This document shows, piece after piece, positions 8,074 to 20,398 of a stretch of DNA of 34,287 nt. Position numbers and translations under genes: made by a program. Numbering within the stretch: position 1 is the stretch's first letter; every line of letters begins with the position of its first letter. The notes below the pieces were generated by a model, which saw only the letters and a program-made list of their open reading frames with translations, was not told the DNA's origin and searched no databases. The DNA comes from Sandarakinorhabdus oryzae (GTDB taxonomy: Bacteria; Pseudomonadota; Alphaproteobacteria; Sphingomonadales; Sphingomonadaceae), in contig NZ_WNJP01000013.1 of assembly GCF_009733735.1 (NCBI RefSeq), forward strand, positions 1-34,287. Reading direction: 5' to 3'.

Positions 8074-8105
8074 CCCCCGCCCCGGGGGCGGGACGGGGAA
8101 AGGCA
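8074..8105. terminator. GC-rich hairpin between convergent genes
   Basis: CCCGCCCC (8076-8083) and GGGGCGGG (8085-8092) form a nearly continuous palindrome. Less perfect outer complementarity extends it (CCTTCCCC against GGGGAAAGG). It fills the 60-bp gap between the stops of the CheB/CheR fusion gene and the minus-strand PEP-CTERM gene. No good T-tract follows on either strand, so the terminator call rests on position and stem strength. Confidence 0.5.
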
Positions 8106-8108
8106 AGC

Positions 8109-8807
8109 TCAGGACGCGACGGTTGCCATGGTGGCCCGGCGACGCGCGGTGAAGCCGACCATGCCGAAGCCGGCCAGCATCATCGCCCAGCTCGACGGTT
8201 CCGGCACACCGCCGGTGGGGCCTTCGCCAACCGAACCGGCGAACGAGCCGGCGACATTGGCGTTGAACGGGGTGCCATAACCGTTGGCGGCCACGGTGAA
8301 GGCCGGCGTCAGCCCGGTGAAGGCCAGCGAGAAGTTGCGGAAGTCGAAGTCCGGCAGGGTCAGCAGGTTCGACGTATAGCTGATCGGATTGCTCGGATCG
8401 GTCGAGATCATGCTGGCCGAACCGCCGGCGCCATCAAAGCTGAAGGTGGCGTTGGTGAAGTTCACGTCAAGATAGTTGGCGCCATTGCCGAAGTGGATGT
8501 TGCCGGTCCAGCCGAGCTGCTGAAACTGCGGGCCCAGGCTGGTGACCATGGCGTTCGAACTGGCCGACATCGTCATGGTCGACGGATAGAAACCGATCGG
8601 GCCAAACGCGCTGACCACGAAATAGACCGGCGATTCCAGGATGGTCAGGCTGTTGCCACCGGCAATCGCGTTGTACTGCGCGATCTTGTTGGAGGTCTGC
8701 TGGGTGAACTGCGCAAAGGTCACCGAGCCGCTGTCAACGGCCAGCGCCGGGCTGGCGAGAATGGCAGCCGCAATCGCGGCGCCGGCGAAATTTCGGAAGA
8801 GTGTCAT
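8109..8807 (-). CDS. PEPxxWA-CTERM sorting domain protein
   Basis: The protein has 232 residues. A Sec signal peptide (about 1-23, ASPALA) leads a Ser/Gly/Asn/Phe-rich secreted body of beta-type composition. The C-terminus has the full sorting tail: VPEPSSWAMMLAGFGMVGF followed by ARRR. This PEPxxWA variant is characteristic of sphingomonads. Such tails are processed by exosortase (EpsH/XrtA-type) enzymes, often linked to exopolysaccharide or biofilm; no exosortase gene is in this window. The body does not resemble a known enzyme. AAGGGGC precedes the ATG by about 9 nt. The substrate or role of the mature protein is unknown. Confidence 0.88.
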   Translation of the reverse strand: MTLFRNFAGAAIAAAILASPALAVDSGSVTFAQFTQQTSNKIAQYNAIAGGNSLTILESPVYFVVSAFGPIGFYPSTMTMSASSNAMVTSLGPQFQQLGWTGNIHFGNGANYLDVNFTNATFSFDGAGGSASMISTDPSNPISYTSNLLTLPDFDFRNFSLAFTGLTPAFTVAANGYGTPFNANVAGSFAGSVGEGPTGGVPEPSSWAMMLAGFGMVGFTARRRATMATVAS

Positions 8808-8886
8808 GAGCTAAGCCCCTTGCTTTCTGCCCCGCCTGAATGACGGAAAGATGAAGAAAGTCTTAGGGATTGGGCCTGTGAGGGAC

Positions 8887-8903
8887 AGCGCCGGAATCTA
8901 CGC
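8887..8903 (+). repeat. 17-nt intergenic repeat, copy 2
   Basis: This is identical to 3403-3419 over 17 bases; flanks differ. It lies about 80 bp upstream of the minus-strand PEP-CTERM gene start, where a promoter or operator could lie. Confidence 0.4.
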
Positions 8904-9121
8904 TGGTGCCGCGCTCTGCTCTGTGGGGGAATGCCGCAAGCCAGGCCGCACGCCGGCGCGACAGCAAGGTCGGGCGATCGACACCCGGGGCGCGTTCAGG
9001 ATATGGTGTTGCGCTCGGCCCAAACTTAACCTTGGCACCGCAGGCATCTGTCTGACTGGTTCCCCGTCCCAGCGGAAGGGGCTCGTCTGAACGAAGTGGA
9101 CATTCTAACGGACAAGAAATC

Positions 9122-9144
9122 GCAGGGGAAGGTTGTTCCCCCGC
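9122..9144 (-). terminator. Hairpin downstream of tRNA-Leu
   Basis: 9122-9130 pairs with 9136-9144 (one A-C mismatch, core GGGGAA/TTCCCC, 5-nt loop). On the minus strand it follows the tRNA by about 27 nt and is followed by GATTTCTTG. A separate run of five T (minus strand) directly follows the tRNA CCA end. Either could end the tRNA transcript. Confidence 0.45.
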
Positions 9145-9170
9145 GAATTCAACATGTCAGCTCAGAAAAA

Positions 9171-9257
9171 TGGTGCCCAGAAGAGGACTCGAACCTCCAC
9201 GCCCTTGCGAGCGCCAGCACCTGAAGCTGGTGCGTCTACCAATTCCGCCATCTGGGC
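9171..9257 (-). tRNA. tRNA-Leu (anticodon CAG)
   Basis: Read on the minus strand, this is a complete class II tRNA with encoded CCA. The acceptor stem is GCCCAGA/TCTGGGC. The D arm contains AATTGGTAGAC. The anticodon stem CCAGC/GCTGG has loop TTCAGGT, giving anticodon CAG for codon CTG. A long variable arm and the T arm GGTTCGAGTCC follow. CTG is the dominant Leu codon in this GC-rich DNA, so this should be a major tRNA. A consensus promoter lies just upstream at 9274-9302. Confidence 0.97.
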
Positions 9258-9273
9258 ACGGGGTAGGCGGCGG

Positions 9274-9302
9274 CTGATATGGGTGGAATCGGGGGTTGTC
9301 AA
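9274..9302 (-). promoter_or_regulatory. Sigma-70-type promoter of tRNA-Leu
   Basis: On the minus strand, TTGACA (9297-9302) and TATCAG (9274-9279) are separated by exactly 17 nt. Transcription would start about 10 nt before the mature tRNA 5' end at 9257. The perfect -35 box and spacing make this one of the clearest promoters in the window. Confidence 0.82.
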
Positions 9303-9399
9303 TCGCCTGCACGCCGCCAGGGCGATTTTTCCGGCGGTGGCAGCGTCGCGGGGCAAGATGGGCCAAGACAAGGCCGGCGCCAGCGGCTAAATCGCCGGC

Positions 9400-10383
9400 A
9401 TGACTGACATCTCCGCTCCCACCCTTGCTCCCGGCAGCCTGGTCACAGTGATCGGCGGTGCCGGCTTCATCGGCCGTTACGTGGTGGAGGCGCTGGCCAA
9501 GGCGGGCTATCGCGTGCGGGCCGTCTCCCGCCATGCCGACAGCGCCCTGTTCCTGAAACCCCTGGGTGACCTTGGCCAGATCCAGGTGGTGTCGGGCAAT
9601 ATCCGGTCCGATGCCGATATGGCCGCGGCCTTTGCCGGCGCAGCAGCCGGCGTCAACCTGGTCGGCATCCTGGCCGAAAGCGGCGACCAGCGCTTTGCCG
9701 ATCTGCAGGCGGCCGGCGCTGGCCGTGCGGCGCGCGCGGCCTCGGCGGCGGGGGTGAGCGCCTATGTGCAGGTCTCTGCCATCGGCGCCGATGCGGCGAG
9801 CCCCATCCCCTATGCCCGCTCCAAGGGCGAAGGCGAACAGGCGGTGCTGGCGGCATTGCCGTTCGCCACCATCCTGCGCCCCAGCCTGGTCGCCGGGCCG
9901 GAAGACCAGTTCTTCAACCGCTTTGCCGGCATGGCCCGCATCGCGCCGTTCCTGCCGGCGATCAGCGGCGACAGCCTGTTCCAGCCGGTCTATGTGCGCG
10001 ATGTCGCCGATGCGGTGCTGGCGGCGCTGCAATCGGCCGATGCGCGCGGGCGCACCTATGAACTGGGCGGGCCGAACGTGCTGAGCTTCACCGCCATATT
10101 GCAGATGATCTCCGATCTGACTGGCCTCGATCGCCCGGTGGTGCCGCTGTCGGACTTCACCTCGGGCCTGCTGGCGAAGATGGGCGATGTATTGCCGTTC
10201 ATGCCGATGAACAGTGACCAGCTGGCGATGCTGAAGAAGGGCAATATCTGCGCCCCCGGCGTGCCCGGCCTTGCCGATCTGGGCGTCACGCCCACCCCGC
10301 TGTCGGGCTTCGTGCCCGACATGATGCTGCGCTTCCGCCGCGGCGGGCGCTTTGCCAAGGCGGCCCAGGATGCCGCCGCATGA
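9400..10383 (+). CDS. Complex I NDUFA9 subunit family / atypical SDR NAD(P)-binding protein
   Basis: The 327-residue protein has an N-terminal Rossmann fold: VIGGAGFIGRYVVEAL (GGxGxxG at about 18-24) and NLVGIL near residue 90. In place of the classical Tyr-x3-Lys it has PYARSKGEGEQAV, followed by ATILRPSLVAGPED and FQPVYVRDVADAV. This order fits the atypical extended SDR group that includes mitochondrial NDUFA9 and bacterial homologues; these bind NAD(P)(H) and may act in ubiquinone-linked or complex I-related functions. It overlaps uppP by ATGA, indicating translational coupling, as often seen for this pair in sphingomonads. No clear Shine-Dalgarno precedes the ATG. The substrate is unknown. 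Confidence 0.88.
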   Translation: MTDISAPTLAPGSLVTVIGGAGFIGRYVVEALAKAGYRVRAVSRHADSALFLKPLGDLGQIQVVSGNIRSDADMAAAFAGAAAGVNLVGILAESGDQRFADLQAAGAGRAARAASAAGVSAYVQVSAIGADAASPIPYARSKGEGEQAVLAALPFATILRPSLVAGPEDQFFNRFAGMARIAPFLPAISGDSLFQPVYVRDVADAVLAALQSADARGRTYELGGPNVLSFTAILQMISDLTGLDRPVVPLSDFTSGLLAKMGDVLPFMPMNSDQLAMLKKGNICAPGVPGLADLGVTPTPLSGFVPDMMLRFRRGGRFAKAAQDAAA

Positions 10384-11186
10384 CGCAGCCCGATCTGCTC
10401 ACCATCATCCTGCTCGGCATTGTCGAGGGGTTGACGGAATATCTGCCGGTATCCTCCACCGGGCATTTGATCCTCGCCAGCGAACTGCTCGGCTTCAAGG
10501 GCGAGGCCGGGGCCACCTTTGAAATTGCCATCCAGTCAGGCGCGATCCTGGCCGTGCTGGTCGCCTATTGGGGGCGGTTCATGGGGGTGGCGCGCGGCCT
10601 GCTGGCGCGCGAGGCGGGCGCATTTGCCTTCCTGCGCAATGTCCTGCTCGGTTTCCTGCCGGCGGCGATCATGGGCGTGCTGTTCATCAAGACGGTGGAG
10701 GCGTTGCTCGAAAGCCCGACCACTGTCGCGGTCTCGCTGATCGTCGGCGGCATCGCGATATTGTGGATCGAGCGGCGCATGACGGTGCCGCGCGTGTTCA
10801 GCGTTGAAGCCTTGCCCACACGCACATCGTTGCTGATCGGGTTGGGCCAGTGCCTCGCCATGATTCCCGGCGTGTCGCGATCGGGGGCGACGATCATGGC
10901 GGCGCTGCTGCTTGGGGTGGACCGCAAGACGGCGGCGGAGTTCAGCTTTTTCCTGGCGGTCCCGACAATCTCGGGCGCCACCGCGCTGGTGCTGTGGAAG
11001 AACCGCGACACGCTCGACGCGTCCAACCTCAGCGCCATCGGCATCGGCTTTGCCGTCAGCTTCGTGGTGGCCTTGCTGGTGGTGAAGGGCTTTGTCGCGC
11101 TGGTCAGCCGCTTCGGATTCGCGCCCTTCGCCTGGTACCGAATCGCGGCAGGCAGCGCGGCGCTGGTGTGGCTGGCGATGCGTTAG
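10380..11186 (+). CDS. uppP: Undecaprenyl-diphosphate phosphatase UppP/BacA
   Basis: This 268-residue integral membrane protein has the two diagnostic UppP motifs. One is EGLTEYLPVSSTGHL (about 16-30); the other is PGVSRSGAT (about 163-171), which together form the active site. It is hydrophobic throughout, with about eight membrane segments, and of normal family length. It dephosphorylates undecaprenyl pyrophosphate to the monophosphate on the periplasmic side. This recycles the lipid carrier for peptidoglycan and polysaccharide synthesis and gives low-level bacitracin resistance. Its ATG overlaps the stop of the NDUFA9-like gene (ATGA). Confidence 0.97.
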   Translation: MTQPDLLTIILLGIVEGLTEYLPVSSTGHLILASELLGFKGEAGATFEIAIQSGAILAVLVAYWGRFMGVARGLLAREAGAFAFLRNVLLGFLPAAIMGVLFIKTVEALLESPTTVAVSLIVGGIAILWIERRMTVPRVFSVEALPTRTSLLIGLGQCLAMIPGVSRSGATIMAALLLGVDRKTAAEFSFFLAVPTISGATALVLWKNRDTLDASNLSAIGIGFAVSFVVALLVVKGFVALVSRFGFAPFAWYRIAAGSAALVWLAMR

Positions 11187-11208
11187 GGCCGGAACGGCCA
11201 TAAAATAC

Positions 11209-11266
11209 CGCCCAAATCGCCCAAATCGCACGGCCAGTCCGGATTTAGGGCAGTTTTATTGCCCTA
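11209..11266 (+). promoter_or_regulatory. Leader region of gltD: tandem 9-mers and hairpin
   Basis: Two head-to-tail copies of CGCCCAAAT occupy 11209-11226. Downstream, TAGGGCA (11246-11252) and TGCCCTA (11260-11266) form a 7-bp inverted repeat around GTTTTAT, and a GTTTTT follows at about 11272-11277. The inverted repeat could be an operator or, with the later T-run, a weak terminator for uppP. The most AT-rich part, up to TATATGG, probably includes the gltD promoter. The exact role cannot be settled from sequence. Confidence 0.4.
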
Positions 11267-11336
11267 TATGGCGTTTTTCGCGTGACAATCGCCGCCGTTC
11301 ATGGTTTCGCGCATCCGAACGAAAGGATACGCGCCC

Positions 11337-12761
11337 ATGGCCGCAACAAAATTGCTGAAGTTTGTCGAACGCAGCCAGGCCTATCCGGCCAAGCGCGCCG
11401 CCGACGAACGCGCCCATGATTTCCTCGAGATCAGCCGGCCTTATATCCTGGCCAAGGCCGAGGAGCAGGCCGGGCGCTGTAGCCAGTGCGGCGTGCCCTT
11501 CTGTCAGGTGCATTGCCCGCTGCAGAACAACATCCCCGACTGGCTGAAGCTGACGGCGGAAGGCCGGCTGCAGGAAGCCTATGAAGTCTCGTCGGCCACC
11601 AACGCCATGCCGGAAATCTGCGGCCGCATCTGCCCGCAGGACCGGCTATGCGAAGGCAATTGCGTGATCGAGCCCGGCTTTGGCAGCGTCACCATCGGTT
11701 CGGTGGAAAAATTCCTGACCGACAACGCCTGGGAACAGGGCTGGGTGAAGCCGCTGAAGCCCGTCGCCGACCGTTCGGGCCAGAGCGTCGCCATCATCGG
11801 CGCCGGCCCGGCGGGCCTCACCGCCGCCGAGGCGCTGCGGGTGAAGGGTTATGAGGTGCATGTCTATGACCGGCACGATCGCGCCGGCGGGCTGCTCACC
11901 TATGGCATCCCCGGCTTCAAGCTGGAAAAGCCGGTGGTCATGCGCCGGGTTGAGCGGCTGCGCGAGGGCGGCGTGCACTTCCACGCCGGTTTTGCGGTGG
12001 GTGTTGATGCCAGCCTGGCCGATCTGCGCGAAGAGCATGACGCGGTGCTGATCGCCACAGGGGTCTACAAGGCGCGCCAGGTCGAGGTGCCGGGCGCCGA
12101 TGGCCCGAGCACGATGGAAGCGCTGGACTATCTGATTGCCGCCAACAGGAGTGGTTTCGGCGATGTGCTGGCCGATGCAGCGATGTTCGATGCGGCGGGC
12201 AAGCATGTCGTTGTGATCGGTGGTGGCGACACCGCGATGGACTGCGTGCGCACCGCTGTGCGCCAGGGCGCGGCCAGTGTGAAATGCCTCTACCGCCGTG
12301 ACCGCGCCAACATGCCGGGGTCGGTGCGTGAAGTCGCCAATGCCGAGGAAGAGGGCGTCGAATTCGTCTGGCTGGCCGCGCCGGCCGAGATCACGGCCAC
12401 CGGTGTGGTGGCGCAGGGCATGCGGCTGGGCCAGCCCGGCCCGGATGGCCGCCGCTCGCCGGAGCCTGATGCCGACAATCGCTTCACTCTCAAGGCCGAT
12501 CTGGTGATCAAGGCGCTGGGCTTTGATGCCGAGGATCTGCCCACCCTGTTTGGCGCGCCCGAACTGCCGGTGACGCGCTGGGGCACGGTGCGGGTGGATC
12601 ACAAGACGATGATGACCGGCATGGATGGCGTGTTCGCCGCCGGCGACATCGTGCGCGGCGCCAGCCTGGTGGTGTGGGCGGTGCGTGACGGACGTGACGT
12701 GGCGGCGCAGATGCACCAGTATCTGCGCAGCCGTGCCACTGCGGCCGTCGAGGCCGCCTGA
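11337..12761 (+). CDS. gltD: Glutamate synthase (NADPH) small subunit GltD
   Basis: The 474-residue subunit has N-terminal Cys motifs for two [4Fe-4S] clusters: C48-x2-C51-x4-C56-x3-C60 and C95-x3-C99-x5-C105-x3-C109. An FAD-binding Rossmann motif (IIGAGPAGLTAAEAL, about 150) and a second nucleotide motif (VIGGGDTAMDCVRTA) for NADPH follow. A C-terminal FAD segment contains GVFAAGDIVRG. It passes electrons from NADPH to GltB for conversion of glutamine and 2-oxoglutarate to two glutamates. ATG 11337 was preferred to the upstream start at 11301 because GAAAGGA lies just before it and the family N-terminus begins there. gltB follows after one intervening gene. Confidence 0.97.
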   Translation: MAATKLLKFVERSQAYPAKRAADERAHDFLEISRPYILAKAEEQAGRCSQCGVPFCQVHCPLQNNIPDWLKLTAEGRLQEAYEVSSATNAMPEICGRICPQDRLCEGNCVIEPGFGSVTIGSVEKFLTDNAWEQGWVKPLKPVADRSGQSVAIIGAGPAGLTAAEALRVKGYEVHVYDRHDRAGGLLTYGIPGFKLEKPVVMRRVERLREGGVHFHAGFAVGVDASLADLREEHDAVLIATGVYKARQVEVPGADGPSTMEALDYLIAANRSGFGDVLADAAMFDAAGKHVVVIGGGDTAMDCVRTAVRQGAASVKCLYRRDRANMPGSVREVANAEEEGVEFVWLAAPAEITATGVVAQGMRLGQPGPDGRRSPEPDADNRFTLKADLVIKALGFDAEDLPTLFGAPELPVTRWGTVRVDHKTMMTGMDGVFAAGDIVRGASLVVWAVRDGRDVAAQMHQYLRSRATAAVEAA

Positions 12762-12793
12762 TGCGGCCGGCGTTTTCCCAAGGACAATCGACC

Positions 12794-13368
12794 ATGAAGA
12801 TTCTGATCGCTGCCACTGCTGCTGTCGCCCTGGCCGGCACCGCCCAGGCGCAGGCGGCAAAGGCCGATCCGGCGACGCTGCAATCAGCGGCGGCTGTGGT
12901 GGCGCAGCTGGGGGTGAAGGCCAAGCTGCAGGCGCAGATGGCGAACACTGTGGCGCAGATGCGAACGGGCGTCGTCATCCGCTCGATGCTGGCGCAGCAG
13001 CCGGGCTTCATCCCGGCCTATCAGGCCAACAAGGCGAAGTTTGATACGGTGCTGGCCAAGGCCGGGGCGCTGCAGGCGGACATTGCCCAGGGCGTCATCA
13101 ACCAGAATCTCAATGGCGTGGTGAATGCTGCCACCCAGGCCTATGCCCGCCAATATACCAAGGCCGAACTTGATGGGATTCTGGCCTTTTATCGCAGCCC
13201 GGCCGGCCAGGCGGTAATCCGCAAGGAACCCGCCGTCGCCGCGGCCATCGGCCAGGCCACCGGCCAGATGATTGGCGCGAAGATCGATGCTGCCATGCAA
13301 GCCAATGCCAAGCGGCTGACCGAAGTGCTCAGCCCGCTGAACGGCACCGGACAACAGGGACGCAAGCC

Positions 13369-13372
<4 letters not shown>
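12794..13372 (+). CDS. Exported DUF2059 domain protein
   Basis: The 192-residue precursor has a Sec signal peptide (MKILIAATAAVALAGTAQAQ). The helical body carries the DUF2059 signature near residues 115-145 (YARQYTKAELDGILAFYRSPAGQAVIRKEP). DUF2059 proteins are periplasmic and of unknown function. ATG 12794 was chosen because AAGGA precedes it and the signal peptide starts there. It is inserted between gltD (33 bp upstream) and gltB, whose ATG overlaps its stop as ATGA, so translation of gltB is probably coupled to it. Nothing known links DUF2059 to glutamate synthesis, so the placement may reflect expression coupling only. Confidence 0.88.
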
Positions 13373-17922
<4,550 letters not shown>

Positions 17923-17930
17923 GCGCCATC

Positions 17931-17958
17931 TTGAAACCGGGTTCTTCGCTGCTATATT
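17931..17958 (+). promoter_or_regulatory. Sigma-70-type promoter for 17986 gene
   Basis: TTGAAA (17931-17936) and TATATT (17953-17958) are spaced by 16 nt in a locally AT-rich patch, 9 bp after the gltB stop. Predicted transcription start is near 17966, leaving a leader of about 20 nt with AAGGA before the ATG at 17986. Confidence 0.72.
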
Positions 17959-17985
17959 TCACTATAACAGTTGAAGGACCCGGCC

Positions 17986-18372
17986 ATGGCCAAGAACAAT
18001 GATCCGCTGATCGAAAGCCTGATGCAGATGGCGGTGGCGGCTGCCCCGCTGATCCGCAAGGCGCGCGAAAGCGGCATTTTCCGTGATCGTGACGACGGCG
18101 TGGTGGACGCCGAGATCGTGACCCCGAAGGCGCCCGAAGCCCCGACACCACCGGAACCGGCTAAAGCCCCGGACGCCACTAGCGCAGCGCCGGCCGCGCC
18201 CAGCCCCGACACCGGTGCCCTGCAGGACATCATCGTCCGCCAGGCGCTGCGCATCAACGAACTGGAAGCCGAACTGGCGGCGCTGAAGGCCACGGCGGCG
18301 CCCAAGGCCAAGGCAAAACCCAAGGCCAAGCCGAAGGCCAAGGCCCGTGCCCGGACAGCGACGCCCGGCTGA
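17986..18372 (+). CDS. Coiled-coil protein with Pro-rich linker and Lys/Ala basic tail
   Basis: This 128-residue soluble protein is in three parts. An N-terminal helix (about 1-30, DPLIESLMQMAVAAAPLIRKARESG) is followed by a low-complexity Pro/Ala linker (about 45-75). A short coiled coil (about 78-102, IIVRQALRINELEAELAALKA) precedes a tail of KAKAKPKAKPKAKAR repeats resembling histone H1-like C-termini. No named family was recognised; nucleic-acid or polyphosphate binding by the tail is inference. A TTG at 17971 is in frame, but AAGGA spaced correctly before the ATG at 17986 supports the shorter form. Its own strong promoter lies at 17931-17958. Confidence 0.75.
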   Translation: MAKNNDPLIESLMQMAVAAAPLIRKARESGIFRDRDDGVVDAEIVTPKAPEAPTPPEPAKAPDATSAAPAAPSPDTGALQDIIVRQALRINELEAELAALKATAAPKAKAKPKAKPKAKARARTATPG

Positions 18373-18442
18373 GGCCTTATTGCCTCCAGTGTGATTGCCG
18401 GGCCTTTCCAAGCCGGCAAACATCATTAAGAACGGAGACGCA

Positions 18443-19108
18443 ATGTGGCGTCTCTATCATTTCACGCTCTGCCCGTTCAGCCGCAAGGTGCGTTTCGCAC
18501 TGGCGGTGAAGGGCGTGACGCATGAACTGGTGCAGGAACGGCCGTGGGAAAAGCGGCCGGGCTTCACCGCGCTGAATCCCGCCGGGCAGACACCGGTGAT
18601 GCAGCGCGACGCCAGCGTGCTGGCCGATTCGACTGCCATCCTGGAGCATTTCGAGGAAACGCTGGACCGCACGCCATTGCTGGGCGCGACGCCCGATGAT
18701 CGCGCCGAATCCCGCCGGCTGGTCGCCTGGTTCGATCAGAAATTCTATGCCGAGGTGAACGCGCCGCTGCTGGGTGAGCGCATGTACAAGCGCGCCGTGG
18801 TGCGCGGCACGCCCGATGGCGGCATCATCCGCGCCGCCAGTCGCATGGCGGACATGCACCTGGATTACATCGATTTCCTGCTCGAGCGCCGGGCCTGGCT
18901 GGGCGGCGGCCAGTTCGGCCTCGCCGATATCGCCGCGGCCGCGCATCTTTCGGTCGCCGATTATCTGGGTGGCCTGGAATGGGATGGCCATGAACCGGCC
19001 AAGACCTGGTATTCGGCGATCAAGTCGCGCCCCACGTTTCGCCCGCTGCTGGCCGAACGGCTGGAAGGCCTGCCGCCGCCGGCGCACTACGACAAACTGG
19101 ACTTCTGA
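18443..19108 (+). CDS. Glutathione S-transferase family protein
   Basis: The 221-residue protein has the two-domain GST layout. The N-terminal thioredoxin-like half begins WRLYHFTLCPFSRKVRFAL, with CPFS at the active-site turn. It has NPAGQTPVM for the cis-Pro/glutathione contact and LADSTAILEHFEE. The all-helical C-terminal half contains QFGLADIAAAAHLSVADYL with the conserved N-cap region and Asp. It probably binds glutathione in the cytosol; the substrate is unknown. ATG 18443 is supported by CGGAGA 5-10 nt upstream; an in-frame TTG at 18395 was not chosen. It is 70 bp downstream of the coiled-coil gene. Confidence 0.9.
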   Translation: MWRLYHFTLCPFSRKVRFALAVKGVTHELVQERPWEKRPGFTALNPAGQTPVMQRDASVLADSTAILEHFEETLDRTPLLGATPDDRAESRRLVAWFDQKFYAEVNAPLLGERMYKRAVVRGTPDGGIIRAASRMADMHLDYIDFLLERRAWLGGGQFGLADIAAAAHLSVADYLGGLEWDGHEPAKTWYSAIKSRPTFRPLLAERLEGLPPPAHYDKLDF

Positions 19109-19155
19109 GCTGCACCCGTCCAAGCCTGTCGCAAAAGCCCCTAGGGAGAGGCGAA

Positions 19156-20394
19156 TTGAACACGGGGACCGCGGCTGAAACACAGGCCCAATCGGGCGCC
19201 CGCTGGCTGCTGATCACACTGCTGTTTGCCGGCACCGCGCTGAACTATGTCGACCGTCAGGTGCTGGCGCTCTTGAAACCCACGCTGGAAGTCGAATTCG
19301 GCTGGACCGATCAGGAATTCGCCCACCTCGGCAGCGTGTTCCAGCTCTCCGCCGCCTTCGCACTGCTCGCCGTCGGCTGGTTCGTGGACAAGTTCGGCGT
19401 GCGCCTCGCCTATGGCATTGCCGTTGCCATCTGGAGCGCGGCCGGCATGGCCCACGCCGCTGCCGCCACAGTCGGCCAGTTCGTCGTCGCCCGCTCCGTG
19501 CTGGCGGTGGCCGAAAGCGTCAACACGCCGGCCGCCGTGAAGGCCTCGGCCACCTATCTGCCGCTCACCCAGCGCAGCCTGGGCCTCGGCCTCGTCAACA
19601 CCGCGCCCAACATCGGCGCCATCCTCACACCCTTGCTGATCCCGCCATTGGCGCTGGTCTTCGGCTGGAAGGCGGCGTTCATCGTCACCGGCGGGCTGGG
19701 CTTTGTCTGGCTGGCCTTCTGGGTGATGGGCACGCGCCGGCTGGAACCGGTGGGCGTGGCGAAGAACGCCGCGCTGGAGGGGAACTGGGCCGAGCTGCTC
19801 AAGGATCACCGCACCTGGACGGTCGTCGGCGCCAAGGCGCTCACCGATTGCGTCTGGTGGTTCGTGCTGTTCTGGTCCCCCGATTTCCTTGCCAAGACCT
19901 TCGGGCTCAGCCAGGCCGAGATCGGCATCCCCACCGCCATTATCTTCACGCTGGCCGGCGCCGGCGCACTGAGCTGCGGCTTCCTGTTCCCGGCGCTGCT
20001 GCGCCGTGGCCTCTCCGTCAACCGCGCCCGCAAATCGAGCATGCTCTTCTACGCTGTCCTCATACTCCCCATCCCGCTCGCCCTCACTGCCCCCAGCGCC
20101 ACCGTCGCCGCCCTCATCATCGGCCTCGCGCTCTTCGCCCACCAGGGCTTCTCCACCAACATCTTCGGCCTCGCCGCCGATACCGTCCCCACCTCGCGCG
20201 TCGCCGGGGTGATGGCGCTGGGCGGCGTCGCCGGCAACCTCACCGGCACCGGCATCATCGAACTGACCGGCTGGTGCCTCACCAACGGCGTCGGCTACTG
20301 GCCCATGTTCGCTATCGCCGCCGGTGCGTATTTGACCGCGCTGCTGTTCATCCAGCTGATGCAACCGGATATCCGCGCTTTGGATGAAGGCTGA
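19156..20394 (+). CDS. MFS transporter
   Basis: This is a 412-residue polytopic protein with about 12 hydrophobic segments. The first-segment motif LNYVDRQVLALLKPTL and the following loop with GWFVDKFGVR fit the anion:cation symporter-like branch of the major facilitator superfamily (relatives of ExuT/GudP hexuronate and aldarate carriers). A central cytoplasmic loop lies near 195-215. The substrate is not evident; an organic acid or sugar acid is a family-based guess. The only good start is TTG at 19156, with AGGGAGAGG directly upstream. It is followed immediately by the palindromic repeat at 20399-20451, probably acting as or next to its terminator. Confidence 0.9.
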   Translation: MNTGTAAETQAQSGARWLLITLLFAGTALNYVDRQVLALLKPTLEVEFGWTDQEFAHLGSVFQLSAAFALLAVGWFVDKFGVRLAYGIAVAIWSAAGMAHAAAATVGQFVVARSVLAVAESVNTPAAVKASATYLPLTQRSLGLGLVNTAPNIGAILTPLLIPPLALVFGWKAAFIVTGGLGFVWLAFWVMGTRRLEPVGVAKNAALEGNWAELLKDHRTWTVVGAKALTDCVWWFVLFWSPDFLAKTFGLSQAEIGIPTAIIFTLAGAGALSCGFLFPALLRRGLSVNRARKSSMLFYAVLILPIPLALTAPSATVAALIIGLALFAHQGFSTNIFGLAADTVPTSRVAGVMALGGVAGNLTGTGIIELTGWCLTNGVGYWPMFAIAAGAYLTALLFIQLMQPDIRALDEG

Positions 20395-20398
20395 AGCA

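Larger units (their letters stand above)
8808..9170. other. Gene-free stretch between PEP-CTERM gene and tRNA-Leu
   Basis: These 363 bases lie upstream of the minus-strand PEP-CTERM gene and downstream of the minus-strand tRNA-Leu. No convincing coding frame was found; the 79-codon frame at 8851-9090 has no family resemblance or ribosome site. The stretch holds the second copy of the 17-nt repeat (8887-8903), a GC-rich part with several short self-complementary segments (about 8905-9085), and a hairpin at 9122-9144. The promoter of the PEP-CTERM gene should lie near 8820-8880 on the minus strand. A small RNA is possible but unproven. Confidence 0.5.

Noticed and set aside
8851-9090. 79-codon frame as a gene
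   Set aside because: It has no ribosome site, signal, domain or composition signal and lies in a probable promoter region of the opposite strand.
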